Assembly (NCBI RefSeq): GCF_014268935.2
Contig: NZ_JABWRJ020000001.1
Coordinates: forward strand, 310,001 to 374,000
DNA: 64,000 bases
Direction of reading: 5' to 3'
Source: Pseudomonas peradeniyensis
Lineage (GTDB): Bacteria > Pseudomonadota > Gammaproteobacteria > Pseudomonadales > Pseudomonadaceae
A program made the position numbers and the translations under genes. Positions 51,564 to 63,363 of the stretch are shown here, in pieces. Each line of letters starts with the position of its first letter. The first letter of the stretch is position 1. Under the pieces are notes generated by a model. The model did not search any database and was not told the origin of the DNA. It was given only the letters and a program-made list of their open reading frames with translations.

Positions 51564-52775
51564 TTACTGCGAATAAGTGCGCAGGAAATTGCCGATCCGG
51601 CCAATGGCCTGTTCCAGGTCATCCACCCGCGGCAGCGTCACCACGCGGAAGTGGTCCGGCCATGGCCAGTTGAACGCCGTGCCCTGGACGATCAGCAGCT
51701 TTTCCGACAGCAGCAGGTCGAGCACGAACTTCTCGTCGTTGAAGATCGGGCAGACCTTCGGGTCGATCTTCGGAAACGCGTACAGCGCGCCCATCGGCTT
51801 GACGCAGCTCACCCCGGGGATGGCATTGAGCAGCTCGTAGGTGCGGTTGCGCTGCTCCAGCAGGCGGCCTGGCGGCAGTACCAGGTCGTTGATGCTCTGG
51901 TAGCCGCCCAGGGCGGTCTGGATCGCGTGCTGGGCCGGCACGTTGGCGCACAGGCGCATGTTGGCCAGCATGTCGATGCCTTCGATGTAGCTCTGGGCGT
52001 GGTGCTTGGGCCCGGAGATGATCAGCCAGCCGGAGCGGAAGCCCGCCACCCGGTACGACTTGGACAGGCCGTTGAAGGTCAGGCACAGCAGGTCCGGGGC
52101 CAGCGACGCGGTGCTGATGTGCACGGCCTCGTCGTAGAGAATCTTGTCGTAGATCTCGTCGGAGAACACCACCAGGTTGTGCTGGCGGGCCAGCTCCAGC
52201 ATGCCCAGCAGCAGCTCTTTCGAGTAGACCGCGCCCGTCGGGTTGTTCGGGTTGATGATCACCAGGGCCTTGGTATTCGGGGTGATCTTGGCCTTGATGT
52301 CGTCCAGGTCCGGGAACCAGTCGGCCTGCTCGTCGCACAGGTAATGCACCGGCTTGCCGCCGGCCAGGCTCACCGCGGCGGTCCACAGCGGGTAGTCGGG
52401 CGCCGGGATCAGCACCTCGTCGCCGTTGTTGAGCAGCGCCTGCATCGACATCACGATCAGCTCGGAAACGCCGTTGCCGAGGTAAATGTCCTCGATGGTG
52501 ACACCTTCGATTTCCTTCTGCTGGCAGTACTGCATCACCGCCTTGCGCGCGCTGAACAGACCCTTGGAGTCGCTGTAGCCCTGGGCGGTGGGCAGGTTGC
52601 GGATCACGTCCTGGAGGATCTCGTCCGGCGCCTCGAAACCAAACGGCGCCGGGTTGCCGATGTTCAGCTTGAGGATGCGGTGGCCTTCCTCTTCCAGGCG
52701 TTTGGCGTGCTTGAGCACTGGGCCGCGAATGTCGTAGCAGACATTGGCGAGCTTGTTCGATTTGCTGAACTGCAT
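51564..52775 (-). CDS. alaA: Alanine-type PLP aminotransferase
   Basis: 403 aa fold-type I aminotransferase, closest in pattern to E. coli AlaA (glutamate-pyruvate transaminase). N-terminus MQFSKSNKLANVCYDIRGPV, substrate/PLP motifs NIGNPAPFGF, GNGVSELI, INPNNPTGAVY, FSDEIYDKI, and the Schiff-base Lys in FNGLSKSYRVAGFRSGW. Length fits. Divergent from msrB with 167 bp between. Confidence 0.9.
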   Translation of the reverse strand: MQFSKSNKLANVCYDIRGPVLKHAKRLEEEGHRILKLNIGNPAPFGFEAPDEILQDVIRNLPTAQGYSDSKGLFSARKAVMQYCQQKEIEGVTIEDIYLGNGVSELIVMSMQALLNNGDEVLIPAPDYPLWTAAVSLAGGKPVHYLCDEQADWFPDLDDIKAKITPNTKALVIINPNNPTGAVYSKELLLGMLELARQHNLVVFSDEIYDKILYDEAVHISTASLAPDLLCLTFNGLSKSYRVAGFRSGWLIISGPKHHAQSYIEGIDMLANMRLCANVPAQHAIQTALGGYQSINDLVLPPGRLLEQRNRTYELLNAIPGVSCVKPMGALYAFPKIDPKVCPIFNDEKFVLDLLLSEKLLIVQGTAFNWPWPDHFRVVTLPRVDDLEQAIGRIGNFLRTYSQ

Positions 52776-52942
52776 GATGAGATCCCGAGTGAGAATGCGC
52801 GCCGCCCTTGCTCGAAAGGTTTGAAAGGGCGGGAAGCGGGTGCCAGACTGGCGGCCTTGCACACGAAGCCAACTAATATACGTGCCACCCGCGCCAGGGA
52901 AAAGCCGGTGCGAGGTGAAAATCAGCCTGCCGAGGTCCCATC

Positions 52943-53338
52943 ATGCAAAAGATCGACAAAACCCTGGACGAATGGCGCGCCATGCTCGATCCGGCCCAGT
53001 ACCAGGTGTGCCGGCTCAAGGGCACCGAGCGGCCGTTCAGCGGCAAGTACAACAGCGAGCGCCGCGACGGCATCTACCACTGCATCTGCTGTGACCTGCC
53101 GCTGTTCGACGCCAAGACCAAGTTCGATTCCGGCTGCGGCTGGCCGAGCTTCTACGCGCCGATCGAGGAGGCTGCGATGATCGAGATTCGCGACACCTCC
53201 CACGGCATGATCCGCACCGAAGTCACCTGCGCCCAGTGCGATGCCCACCTGGGCCATGTATTTCCCGACGGCCCGCCGCCGACCGGGCTACGCTACTGCA
53301 TCAACTCGGTGTGCCTGGACCTCAAGCCACGCGATTGA
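52943..53338 (+). CDS. msrB: Methionine-R-sulfoxide reductase B
   Basis: 131 aa. Reduces protein methionine-R-sulfoxide. Two zinc CxxC pairs (C47/C50 and C96/C99), GCGWPSF, and the catalytic Cys119 in RYCINSVCL; a nearby C124 is also present. It lies 12 bp before the glutathione peroxidase gene on the same strand, so the two are probably a redox-repair operon. Confidence 0.96.
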   Translation: MQKIDKTLDEWRAMLDPAQYQVCRLKGTERPFSGKYNSERRDGIYHCICCDLPLFDAKTKFDSGCGWPSFYAPIEEAAMIEIRDTSHGMIRTEVTCAQCDAHLGHVFPDGPPPTGLRYCINSVCLDLKPRD

Positions 53339-53350
53339 CGGAGAGCGAAC

Positions 53351-53828
53351 ATGGCCGATGCGCTGCTGGACATCCCCTGCGTCACCCTCGGTGGCGAACA
53401 GAAAGTGCTGGGCGACTTCGCCGGCAAGGCGCTGCTGGTGGTCAACACCGCCAGCCAGTGCGGTTTCACCCCGCAGTACAAGGGCCTCGAACGCCTGTGG
53501 CAGGACTACCGCGACCAGGGCCTGGTGGTGCTGGGCTTCCCCTGCAACCAGTTCGGCAAGCAGGAGCCGGGTGACGCCCGCGAGATCGCGCAGTTCTGCG
53601 AGCTCAACTTCGGCGTGAGTTTCCCGCTGTTTCGCAAGATCGAGGTCAACGGCCCCGGTGCCCACCCGCTGTTCGCCGAGCTCAAGCGCCGCGCGCCGGG
53701 CGTGCTGGGCACGCAGAAGATCAAGTGGAACTTCACCAAGTTCCTGGTCGACCCACGCACCGGCAAGGTCAGCCGCTTTGCCCCGACCACCAAGCCCGAG
53801 GCACTGAAATCGGCGATCGAGCCGCTGC

Positions 53829-53839
<11 letters not shown>
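53351..53839 (+). CDS. Glutathione peroxidase-family thiol peroxidase
   Basis: 162 aa. Peroxidatic C37 in NTASQCGFTPQYKGLE, Gln in FPCNQFGKQEPG (Q67 and Q71) and Trp in KWNFTKFLVD. A possible resolving Cys is C83 in IAQFCELN. Most bacterial members use thioredoxin rather than glutathione. GGAG precedes the ATG. Its 3' end overlaps the hybrid kinase gene by 11 bp tail to tail. Confidence 0.93.
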
Positions 53840-56141
<2,302 letters not shown>

Positions 56142-56288
56142 GGGTCCCAAGCCGGTTACTTGCTCCGTGCGCTGCGCAAGCATAGCCGATCAGCCCTGGC
56201 TGCTGGCGGGTCTGTCTGTTCATTTCAGTTGATCGTCGATAGTGGGTCGCTGCGCGCCCCCCAAAAACTGAAATCAATAGGAGTCGTA

Positions 56289-57176
56289 ATGGACGCCCGT
56301 CTCAATGCTTTCCTCGACCGCGCCGAATCGGTCCTCGCCCGCCTCGAACCCTTGTTGCCGGCCCCGCGCCCGGACATCGACTGGACCCGCACCCTGGCCG
56401 CCCGCTGGCAACGCGACGGCCGCAGCGGCTACCTGATGCCGCTGGAGGTCAGCCTCGATATCCGCCTGTCCGACCTGATCGGCGTCGACCAGCAGCGTGA
56501 ACAGCTGGGCCGCAACACCCACCAGTTCATCAACGGCATGCCGGCCAACCACGCCCTGCTGTGGGGCTCGCGCGGCACCGGCAAGTCGTCGCTGGTGCGC
56601 GCGCTGCTGGCCGAGCATGCGGGCCAGGGTCTGCGCCTGATCGAAATCGAGCGCGACCACCTGGCCGACCTGCCGCGGGTGGTCGAGCAACTGCAAAAGC
56701 TCGAACAACGCTTCATCCTGTTCTGCGACGACCTGTCGTTCGAAGCCGGGGAGGGCGACTACCGGGTGCTCAAGAGCGTGCTCGACGGCTCGCTGGAGCA
56801 GGCCCCGGACAACGTGCTGCTGTACGCCACCTCCAACCGCCGCCACCTGGTGCCTGAGAAACAGAGCGACAACGAGAACTGGAAGATGGTCGACGGCGAG
56901 CTGCACCCCAACGAGGCTGTGGAGGACAAGATCGCCCTGTCCGATCGCTTCGGCCTGTGGCTGTCGTTCTACCCGTTCAGCCAGGAGCACTTCCTCAACG
57001 TGGTCGAGCACTGGATCGGCCAGCTGGCACGCCCGGCCGGGCTGCAGTGGCAGCGCAGCGAAGCGCTCGACATCCTCGCCGTGCGCTGGGCCACCGGCCG
57101 CGGCAACCGTAATGGCCGTTGTGCCTATCAGTTCGCCCGCTACTGGGTCGGGCTGCAATTGCTGGAGCAGAAATAA
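56289..57176 (+). CDS. DUF815 AAA-type ATPase
   Basis: 295 aa. P-loop protein of the DUF815 family: Walker A GSRGTGKSS near residue 98, Walker B FILFCDDLSFE, sensor-like LLYATSNRRHLVPE, and an arginine in DRFGLWLSF. Starts MDARLNAFLDR at 56289. The role of DUF815 ATPases is unknown. Its TAA stop is followed directly by the ATG of the fRMsr gene. Confidence 0.88.
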   Translation: MDARLNAFLDRAESVLARLEPLLPAPRPDIDWTRTLAARWQRDGRSGYLMPLEVSLDIRLSDLIGVDQQREQLGRNTHQFINGMPANHALLWGSRGTGKSSLVRALLAEHAGQGLRLIEIERDHLADLPRVVEQLQKLEQRFILFCDDLSFEAGEGDYRVLKSVLDGSLEQAPDNVLLYATSNRRHLVPEKQSDNENWKMVDGELHPNEAVEDKIALSDRFGLWLSFYPFSQEHFLNVVEHWIGQLARPAGLQWQRSEALDILAVRWATGRGNRNGRCAYQFARYWVGLQLLEQK

Positions 57177-57659
57177 ATGATCGACCTCAACGCCAGTGGC
57201 CAAGGCCTCGACGGCTACGACCTGCTGGCCGCGCAAGTCCAGGCGCTGTTCGCCGACGAGCGCGACTTCATCGCCAACGCCGCGCAGTTCTCGGCCTTCC
57301 TGTACAACCAGGTAGAGGACCTGAACTGGGCGGGCTTCTATATCAACCGCAACGAAGAGCTGGTGCTCGGCCCGTTCCAGGGCCAGGTGGCGTGCGTGCG
57401 CATCCCGTTCAGCCGGGGCGTGTGCGGTGCCGCGGCGGCCACCCGCACTACCCAGCGGGTCGAGGACGTGCATGCGTTTCCCGGGCATATCGCCTGTGAC
57501 AGCGCGTCCAACAGCGAGCTGGTGATCCCGTTGGTCAAGGCCGGCAGGCTGATCGGCGTGCTCGACCTGGACAGCCCGAAGCTGGCGCGCTTCAGCGAAG
57601 CCGACCAGGCGGGGCTGGAGCGGTTGGTCGAGGTGTTCCTCGAGTTGACCGATTGCTGA
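57177..57659 (+). CDS. msrC: Free methionine-R-sulfoxide reductase (GAF type)
   Basis: 160 aa GAF-domain enzyme that reduces free methionine-R-sulfoxide. All three E. coli fRMsr cysteines are present: C73 (VACVRIP), C83 (RGVCGAA) and C107 (HIACDSASNSE). No tandem domain. Starts 0 bp after the DUF815 ATPase stop, so translation is coupled. Second methionine-sulfoxide repair enzyme within 5 kb. Confidence 0.93.
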   Translation: MIDLNASGQGLDGYDLLAAQVQALFADERDFIANAAQFSAFLYNQVEDLNWAGFYINRNEELVLGPFQGQVACVRIPFSRGVCGAAAATRTTQRVEDVHAFPGHIACDSASNSELVIPLVKAGRLIGVLDLDSPKLARFSEADQAGLERLVEVFLELTDC

Positions 57660-57666
57660 AATGAAG

Positions 57667-57693
57667 AAGGGGCCTGCATTGGCCCCTTTCTTT
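57667..57693 (+). terminator. Terminator of the DUF815-fRMsr operon
   Basis: AAGGGGCC-TGCATT-GGCCCCTTTCTTT, 8 bp after the stop. Confidence 0.85.
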
Positions 57694-57733
57694 ATCAAGA
57701 TCGCTGGGGCGCAAAGCGCCCCCAGAATCTCGA

Positions 57734-58501
57734 TCAGTCGTAAATAACCTTCTTCTTCCAGGTCTCATCCTCGTCAGTCTTGAGCCCCTGGGTCAGCGCG
57801 TTCTGTTCATTCTCCGCCGGCTCCATCTGGTCCAGCACCTGGGCATTGGCCCGGTTCAGCAGTTTCTCAAGGTAAGTCAGCTGCTCTTCATACTGCTTGG
57901 GCTCAGGCTGCTTGCGCAGGTACTGCACGCCACGCTCGAACGCCAGGCGCGCCTGCCCCGGCTGGTTCTGCTGCAGGGCCTGCTGGCCGAGGTTGTTGAA
58001 GAACTCGATATGCAGCAGCACCAGGATATGGCGGATCTCCTTGACCCAGTACTTGCCTTCGTTGGTCGCGAGGAACCCCTCCTGGGTGGCGCGCACGATC
58101 TGGTTGTGCAGCAGTTCCAGCAAGAAGCGCACATCCTTGGCCTTGACCTCGGTGTGGATAGGCGAGGGCGGGTTGCTCACCGGGATCCTCTCGCCTTGGC
58201 CGATTAGCCCTTCCAGCTCGGCGATGCGCGCCTTGAGGTCGCCACTGTGCTTGTCCAGGGCCAGCTGGCGCTGGTTGAGGTTCAGTTCCAGGCGGGTCAG
58301 CAGCAGCTTGAGCGCGGGCGTCATGAACTGCCCGGGGAAGGTCTCGGTGATTTCGCCGCAGCGGCGCAGGCGGTCGGCCAGCTCGACCTTGAGCCGTGCA
58401 CGCTCGAGCTTGCCGTTCTCGACCACATTGTTGAGGTAGCCGATCACGATCAGCAGCGCGATACCCGCAACGATAAGCAGGGTGATCAGAAGTGGTGTCA
58501 C
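57734..58501 (-). CDS. Single-helix membrane protein with coiled coil
   Basis: 255 aa. N-terminal transmembrane helix (LLITLLIVAGIALLIVIGYLNNVV), then a long cytoplasmic alpha-helical region with heptad-like charge pattern (GKLERARLKVELADRLRRC; LNLNQRQLALDKHSGDLKARIAELEGLIG) and a TPR-like end (QALQQNQPGQARLAFERGVQYLRK). Family not recognised. It could be a scaffold for another membrane protein. Convergent with fRMsr. Confidence 0.75.
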   Translation of the reverse strand: MTPLLITLLIVAGIALLIVIGYLNNVVENGKLERARLKVELADRLRRCGEITETFPGQFMTPALKLLLTRLELNLNQRQLALDKHSGDLKARIAELEGLIGQGERIPVSNPPSPIHTEVKAKDVRFLLELLHNQIVRATQEGFLATNEGKYWVKEIRHILVLLHIEFFNNLGQQALQQNQPGQARLAFERGVQYLRKQPEPKQYEEQLTYLEKLLNRANAQVLDQMEPAENEQNALTQGLKTDEDETWKKKVIYD

Positions 58502-58614
58502 CGTTAACGCCTCATGAAGAAGTTTTGCATCTATCGAGAGTGTAGTGAGTCCGCCCGAAAGCGAACAGTGCAGCCTGGCGGAACAGCCTGCGCTCCCTCA
58601 TATCTGTAGATATG

Positions 58615-58640
58615 CGTGGGAGCGGGCTAGCCCCGCATGG
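58615..58640. repeat. Single type A REP
   Basis: CGTGGGAGCGGGCTAGCCCCGC, one arm only. It lies in the 431-bp gap between the membrane-protein gene and the tRNA operon, which otherwise holds only the tRNA promoter and leader. Confidence 0.7.
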
Positions 58641-58816
58641 GCCCTCAAGCCTTGCCTATATGTATCGGCCCGTAATCCAAAACCTACAGATAGTGGCATA
58701 TCGCCACGAGCTTGCCGAGGCAACGTCAGAAAAGCAACGCCAATCCCCGGACGCATCCTGCACCACCGCCCATGACGACGGGAAGTCATTGATTTAAATA
58801 AATTTCTACAAAGGGG

Positions 58817-58845
58817 TTGACGACCTTCCAAGGCATCCATAGAAT
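58817..58845 (+). promoter_or_regulatory. Promoter of the Glu-Gly tRNA operon
   Basis: TTGACG (58817-58822) and TAGAAT (58840-58845) with exactly 17 bp spacing, followed by the GC-rich discriminator GCGCGCC, the same motif as at the tRNA-Ser promoter and typical of stringent control. Leader of about 80 nt before the first tRNA. Confidence 0.8.
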
Positions 58846-58932
58846 GCGCGCCACTTGCAGCGTAAAGCACACAGCGAAACGCGGCAGGGAGTGAAAGCAA
58901 GCAGTACTTTGAATAGGTAGTGCAAGCAGTGT

Positions 58933-59008
58933 GTCCCCTTCGTCTAGTGGCCTAGGACACCGCCCTTTCACGGCGGTAACAGGGGTTCGAGTCCCCTAGG
59001 GGACGCCA
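58933..59008 (+). tRNA. tRNA-Glu (anticodon TTC), copy 1
   Basis: 76 nt, acceptor GTCCCCT/AGGGGAC, anticodon loop CTTTCAC gives TTC, T arm GGGGTTCGAGTCCCC, encoded CCA. First tRNA of the operon; 4-nt spacer to the next. Confidence 0.97.
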
Positions 59009-59012
59009 TATT

Positions 59013-59088
<76 letters not shown>

Positions 59089-59180
59089 GTTTCTCCGGCA
59101 CTGCTTCGGCAGGGCAGGAAAAGAAAATCCAGGCTGAATCGTGAGGTTCATGTTCTGGTACGCTGAAAAGCGTCGGCTTA

Positions 59181-59256
59181 GTCCCCTTCGTCTAGTGGCC
59201 TAGGACACCGCCCTTTCACGGCGGTAACAGGGGTTCGAGTCCCCTAGGGGACGCCA
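59181..59256 (+). tRNA. tRNA-Glu (anticodon TTC), copy 2
   Basis: Identical to copy 1. Separated from the first Gly tRNA by a 92-nt spacer; 5-nt spacer to the next Gly tRNA. Confidence 0.97.
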
Positions 59257-59261
59257 TATTT

Positions 59262-59337
<76 letters not shown>

Positions 59338-59418
59338 GTTTCAACGCATCGTTTCCGACGGTGCAGGTGGTGAAGGTCGTCAAGGCGCTTCACGCCACAT
59401 GCGGTAAAGCTTCACCCT

Positions 59419-59494
<76 letters not shown>

Positions 59495-59499
59495 AATTG

Positions 59500-59534
59500 A
59501 AAACGCCACTTCGTTTGAAGTGGCGTTTTTTTTT
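59500..59534 (+). terminator. Terminator of the tRNA operon
   Basis: AACGCCACTTC-GTTT-GAAGTGGCGTT followed by a run of T residues. Confidence 0.95.
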
Positions 59535-59742
59535 GCTCGCGTGGTTGGTTTTTGGGGCGAGCTGGCTCAGCACACCTATCAATTTTGCTAGTTGGCTAAT
59601 GTCGTCTGAGGGCGTACAACGGCATGGCGCTACTCGTTACGTGCCCGATGTTCGTACTCATACCATCAGTTATTACTCTGTCTGGGGAGAATGTTGGGCG
59701 CGCCTGATCCCACTCCATTCTGCCTTGAACAAGGAAGGAGCA

Positions 59743-59967
59743 ATGACCGTGACGATCGAAAAGACGGATTTGGAAGTCCAGCTGGAGATATGTAAACGGG
59801 CGGTCGATGCGTGGAGGCGTTATGAAGAAAGTAAAGGGCAGCAGCCCCCTTCGCAGGTAGAACGACTTCGACTGGAAGCAGAGTTCTTATGTTCTTCGGC
59901 GCATCATTTTTTCGGGGGTAAGGCTAGGATTCCCGCAGATTTGCTAGATCGTGATTTGGCGGAGTGA
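59743..59967 (+). CDS. Small orphan protein downstream of the tRNA operon
   Basis: 74 aa, MTVTIEKTDLEVQLEICKRAVDAWRRYEESKGQ..., helical and charged, with one Cys pair region (EICKR, FLCSSAHHFF). AAGGAAGGAG precedes the ATG. An upstream in-frame start would run through the last tRNA and is rejected. Base composition is visibly lower in GC than the neighbours, which together with the tRNA location suggests acquired DNA. No family recognised. Confidence 0.65.
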   Translation: MTVTIEKTDLEVQLEICKRAVDAWRRYEESKGQQPPSQVERLRLEAEFLCSSAHHFFGGKARIPADLLDRDLAE

Positions 59968-60030
59968 ATTCACTTGTCCCGCTCAGGTGATTGGGGTTCC
60001 CGGCCCAGATGGGGCCGGGATGCATCTACA

Positions 60031-60441
60031 TCAGTGAATATCACCCTGAGCAGGCTTGGCTAGCAGTTGCTTTTCTTGGTGCCAATCAAACGCTTCGCCG
60101 TTCTGCTCTGCCTCGTAGCGTCGCTCTTCCAGCGTCTGGTAAAGCTCCAGCTCTTCATCCGGCATGAAGTGCAGGCAATCCCCACCAAAGAACCACAGCA
60201 GGTCACGCGGCACCAGGTGGGCGATCTGCGGATAACGCTGGATCACCTGGCAGATCAGGTCCTGGCCCAGGTACTGGCTTTCCAGCGGGTCCTGGGGCAG
60301 CAGGGTGAGCAGTTCGTCGAAGCGCTCGAGGAACAGGGCGTGGCTTTCCTCCGGGACCTGTTCGGCTTCACCCAGCGCGGCCAGGATGGTGCGCAGGTGG
60401 TGAAGCAGTTGCAGGTGGTATTCCAGGTGGGGGTTGGCCAT
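60031..60441 (-). CDS. PA2817-like small protein
   Basis: 136 aa, acidic, helical, no membrane segment. MANPHLEYHLQLLHHLRTILAAL, ERFDELLTLLPQDPLESQYLGQDLICQVIQRYPQIAHLVPRDLLWFFGGDCLHFMPDEEL. It resembles the pseudomonad PA2817 family, which also lies beside fadE-type genes; assignment is from memory of the family. The ATG at 60441 begins the conserved part. Function unknown. Confidence 0.75.
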   Translation of the reverse strand: MANPHLEYHLQLLHHLRTILAALGEAEQVPEESHALFLERFDELLTLLPQDPLESQYLGQDLICQVIQRYPQIAHLVPRDLLWFFGGDCLHFMPDEELELYQTLEERRYEAEQNGEAFDWHQEKQLLAKPAQGDIH

Positions 60442-60527
60442 GGCGGCGGTCCTCGGGGTGGTTGAAACGGGGGGCGGAGTATACGCCGGTTTTGCATGGG
60501 CTGGCAGCGTGGCTGCCTGTGCTGGCG

Positions 60528-60633
60528 CTATCGCGGGGCAAGTCGCATCGGCGCACCGCAGCTCCCACACCCACACTAGTCGCATCTGTGGGCGTGGGAG
60601 CGGCGGTGCGCCGATGCGACTTGCCCCGCGATG
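60528..60633. repeat. Chimeric REP hairpin with GTCGCATCGGCGCACCG arms
   Basis: CTATCGCGGGGCAAGTCGCA continues into TCGGCGCACCGCAGCTCCCAC, and the right arm mirrors it (GGGAGCGGCGGTGCGCCGAT then GCGACTTGCCCCGCGATG). Shares the block with 51468-51553. It lies between fadE and the PA2817-like gene. Confidence 0.8.
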
Positions 60634-60647
60634 CGGTCGACCAATTC

Positions 60648-63095
60648 TCAGCGCACTTTGCCTGCCTCGGACAACAGCACGTCCTTGTCGAACGCATCCA
60701 CATCGATCACCACCCGCCGCGCCTGCTCGGCCTGATGCAGGCGCTGGCCTTCCTCCGCCTGCAACACGCCCGCTTCGATGGCGGCGTCGATCACCGACTG
60801 CCCCGGTGCCGCCTGCACCTTGCCTTCCTTGACCGCCTGATGCAGCGCCTTGTGTAGCGGGGCGGCATCGTCCAGCAGGTCGCAGGCCGTCTGCAGCGCG
60901 GCCACCGGGTCGCCCTCGGCCTGGGGCCTGAAGCAGCCCGCCAGCAGCTCTTCCAGCGCCGGGTCGCCTTTGCGGCGGCCGATCAGTGCCGCCACCTCGG
61001 CATCCAGTTCATCGCTGGGCCCGGTATGCCGGCGGCCGAACGGGAACACCAGCACCCGCAGGGCGCAGCCCAGGAAGCGGTTGGGGAAGTTGTCGAGCAA
61101 TGCGTCCAGCGCTTTCTCGGCCTGCCCCAGGCTTTCCTCCAGCGCCCAGCGCAGCAGCTGGCGCAGGTGCTCGGGCGAGCCGAGGTCGTGGTAGCGCTTG
61201 AGCGCGGCGCTGGACAGGTACAGGTAGCTGAGCACATCGCCCAGCCGGGCGCTCAGGCGTTCGCGGCGCTTGAGCGCGCCGCCCAGAAGCATCATCGACA
61301 GGTCGGCCAGCAGGGCGAACGCCGCCGCCTGGCGGTTGAGGGCGCGGAAGTAGCCCTGGCTCAGGGCATCGCCCGGAACCTTCTCGAAATGCCCCAGGCC
61401 CAGGCCCAGCACCAGGGTGCTGGCGGCGTTGCCGGCGGCGAACAGGATGTGCTGCAGCAGCAGGTCGTCGAACTCGTTCAGCGCCTGGTCGTGGTCCTCG
61501 CGCCCGGCCAGGGCCATTTCCCTGAGCACGAACGGATGGCAGCGGATCGCGCCCTGGCCGAAGATCATCAGGTTGCGCGACAGGATGTTCGCCCCCTCGA
61601 CGGTGATGAAGATCGGCGCGCCTTGCCAGTTGCGGCCCAGGTAGTTGTTTGGGCCCATGATGATGCCCTTGCCGCCGTGCACGTCCATGGCGTGCTGGAT
61701 GCATTCGCGGCCGCGCTCGGTGAGGTGGTACTTGAGGATCGCCGACAGCACCGAGGGTTTTTCCCCGAGGTCCACGGCCTTGGCGGTGAGCAGGCGGGCG
61801 CTGTCCATCAGCCAGGCGTTGCCGCCGATACGCGCCAGGGACTCCTGGATGCCTTCGAAGGCGGCCAGCGGCACGTTGAACTGTTCGCGCACGCGGGCGT
61901 ATTGGCCGGTGACCAGGCTTGTGTACTTGGCCGCGCCCGTGCCGACCGCCGGCAGGGAGATCGAGCGGCCCACCGACAGGCAGTTCATCAGCATCATCCA
62001 GCCCTTGCCGAGCATGGCCTGGCCGCCGATCAGGCAATCCAGCGGCACGAATACGTCCTTGCCGCTGTTGGGGCCGTTCATGAACGCGGCCCCCAGCGGC
62101 AGGTGGCGCTGGCCTATTTCCACGCCGGGGAGGTCGGTGGGGATCAGCGCCAGGCTGATGCCCAGCTCGGTCTGCTCGCCCAGCAGGTGGTCGGGGTCGT
62201 AGGCCTTGAAGGCCAGGCCTAGCAGGGTGGCGACGGGGCCGAGGGTGATGTAGCGCTTTTCCCAGTTCAGGCGCAGGCCGATGACTTCTTCACCCTGCCA
62301 CTGGCCTTTGCAGATGACGCCGGTATCGGGCATGGCCCCGGCGTCGGAGCCGGCCAGGGGGCCGGTGAGGGCGAAGCAGGGGATGTCGTCGCCACGGGCC
62401 AGGCGCGGCAGGTAGTGGCTGCGTTGTTCGTCGGTGCCGTAGTGCAGCAGCAGTTCGGCCGGGCCCAGGGAGTTGGGCACCATCACCGTGGAGGCCAGGT
62501 CGCCGCTGCGGGTGGCCAGTTTCATCGCCACCTGGGAGTGGGCGTAGGCCGAGAAGCCCTTGCCGCCGTATTCCTTGGGGATGATCAGGGCGAAGAAGCC
62601 GTGCTGCTTGATGAAGTCCCAGGCTTGCGGCGGCAGGTCGAGGTCCTGGCCGATCTGCCAGTCGCTGACCATGGCGCACAGCTGCTCGGTGGGGCCGTCG
62701 ATAAAGGCCTGTTCCTCCTCGCTGAGCCTGGGCGCGTCGTAGTCAAGCAGGGTGTTCCAGTCGGGGCGGCCGCTGAACAGGTGGCCGTCCCACCACACGG
62801 TGCCAGCGTCGATGGCTTCGCGCTCGGTCTGCGACATTGGCGGCAGGGTGCGCTGGAACCAGCTGAACATCGGCGCGGTGAACAGCTTGCGGCGCATCTC
62901 GGGCAGGACGAAGAAGGCGGCCTTGAGGGCGATCACCACCCAGATCAGCGTCAGCAGCCAGCCCGGCGCCGTGCTGAACAGGCCCATGAGCAGGGTGTAG
63001 GCGGCGATTGCCGCGAGGATCTGCAGTGGCGCCAGGCGCCGATGCAGGAGATACGCGGCGCCTAGCACCAGGACCAGCAACCACAACAGCAGCAT
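60648..63095 (-). CDS. fadE: Acyl-CoA dehydrogenase, FadE type
   Basis: 815 aa. First dehydrogenation of fatty-acid beta-oxidation, FAD-dependent, membrane-associated. Two or three N-terminal hydrophobic helices (MLLLWLLVLVLGAAYLL...; LLTLIWVVIALKAAFFVL), then the acyl-CoA dehydrogenase N, middle and C domains between about 90 and 560 (IIPKEYGGKGFSAYAHSQVAMKLA, FALTGPLAGSDAGAMPDTG, HAMDVHGGKGIIMGPNNYLGR), then the long FadE-specific C-terminal region. Length matches E. coli FadE (814 aa). Several fadE paralogues are usual in Pseudomonas. Confidence 0.96.
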   Translation of the reverse strand: MLLLWLLVLVLGAAYLLHRRLAPLQILAAIAAYTLLMGLFSTAPGWLLTLIWVVIALKAAFFVLPEMRRKLFTAPMFSWFQRTLPPMSQTEREAIDAGTVWWDGHLFSGRPDWNTLLDYDAPRLSEEEQAFIDGPTEQLCAMVSDWQIGQDLDLPPQAWDFIKQHGFFALIIPKEYGGKGFSAYAHSQVAMKLATRSGDLASTVMVPNSLGPAELLLHYGTDEQRSHYLPRLARGDDIPCFALTGPLAGSDAGAMPDTGVICKGQWQGEEVIGLRLNWEKRYITLGPVATLLGLAFKAYDPDHLLGEQTELGISLALIPTDLPGVEIGQRHLPLGAAFMNGPNSGKDVFVPLDCLIGGQAMLGKGWMMLMNCLSVGRSISLPAVGTGAAKYTSLVTGQYARVREQFNVPLAAFEGIQESLARIGGNAWLMDSARLLTAKAVDLGEKPSVLSAILKYHLTERGRECIQHAMDVHGGKGIIMGPNNYLGRNWQGAPIFITVEGANILSRNLMIFGQGAIRCHPFVLREMALAGREDHDQALNEFDDLLLQHILFAAGNAASTLVLGLGLGHFEKVPGDALSQGYFRALNRQAAAFALLADLSMMLLGGALKRRERLSARLGDVLSYLYLSSAALKRYHDLGSPEHLRQLLRWALEESLGQAEKALDALLDNFPNRFLGCALRVLVFPFGRRHTGPSDELDAEVAALIGRRKGDPALEELLAGCFRPQAEGDPVAALQTACDLLDDAAPLHKALHQAVKEGKVQAAPGQSVIDAAIEAGVLQAEEGQRLHQAEQARRVVIDVDAFDKDVLLSEAGKVR

Positions 63096-63221
63096 GATTC
63101 TTCCTCCTTGGAAGCGGGGGGCGGGGGCGATCCACAGAGCTTAGACGTGTTGGGGTGGATGGCCTGCCTAGGAGATGACAGGGTGGGGCGCTGGGAGTTC
63201 GTTCGGTGACTGTCGATGGAT

Positions 63222-63298
63222 CCTGGGGCCGCTTTGCGGCCCTTTCGCGACACAAGGCCGCTCCTACAGGGATACGCGTACTCCTGTAGGAGCGGCCT
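63222..63298. repeat. Type B REP pair, second arm cut by an IS
   Basis: The first arm (GGGGCCGCTTTGCGGCCC, TTTCGCGACACAAGGCCGCT, CCTACAGG) is complete. After GATACGCGTACT the second arm begins CCTGTAGGAGCGGCCT and stops where the IS starts. The usual continuation TGTCGCGAAAGGGCC is absent. Confidence 0.8.
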
Positions 63299-63363
63299 TG
63301 AACTGGCCTAATGATCCCGGACACCTCTTAAGGGCGATATGATTCGCCCATTCAGGAGGTTCC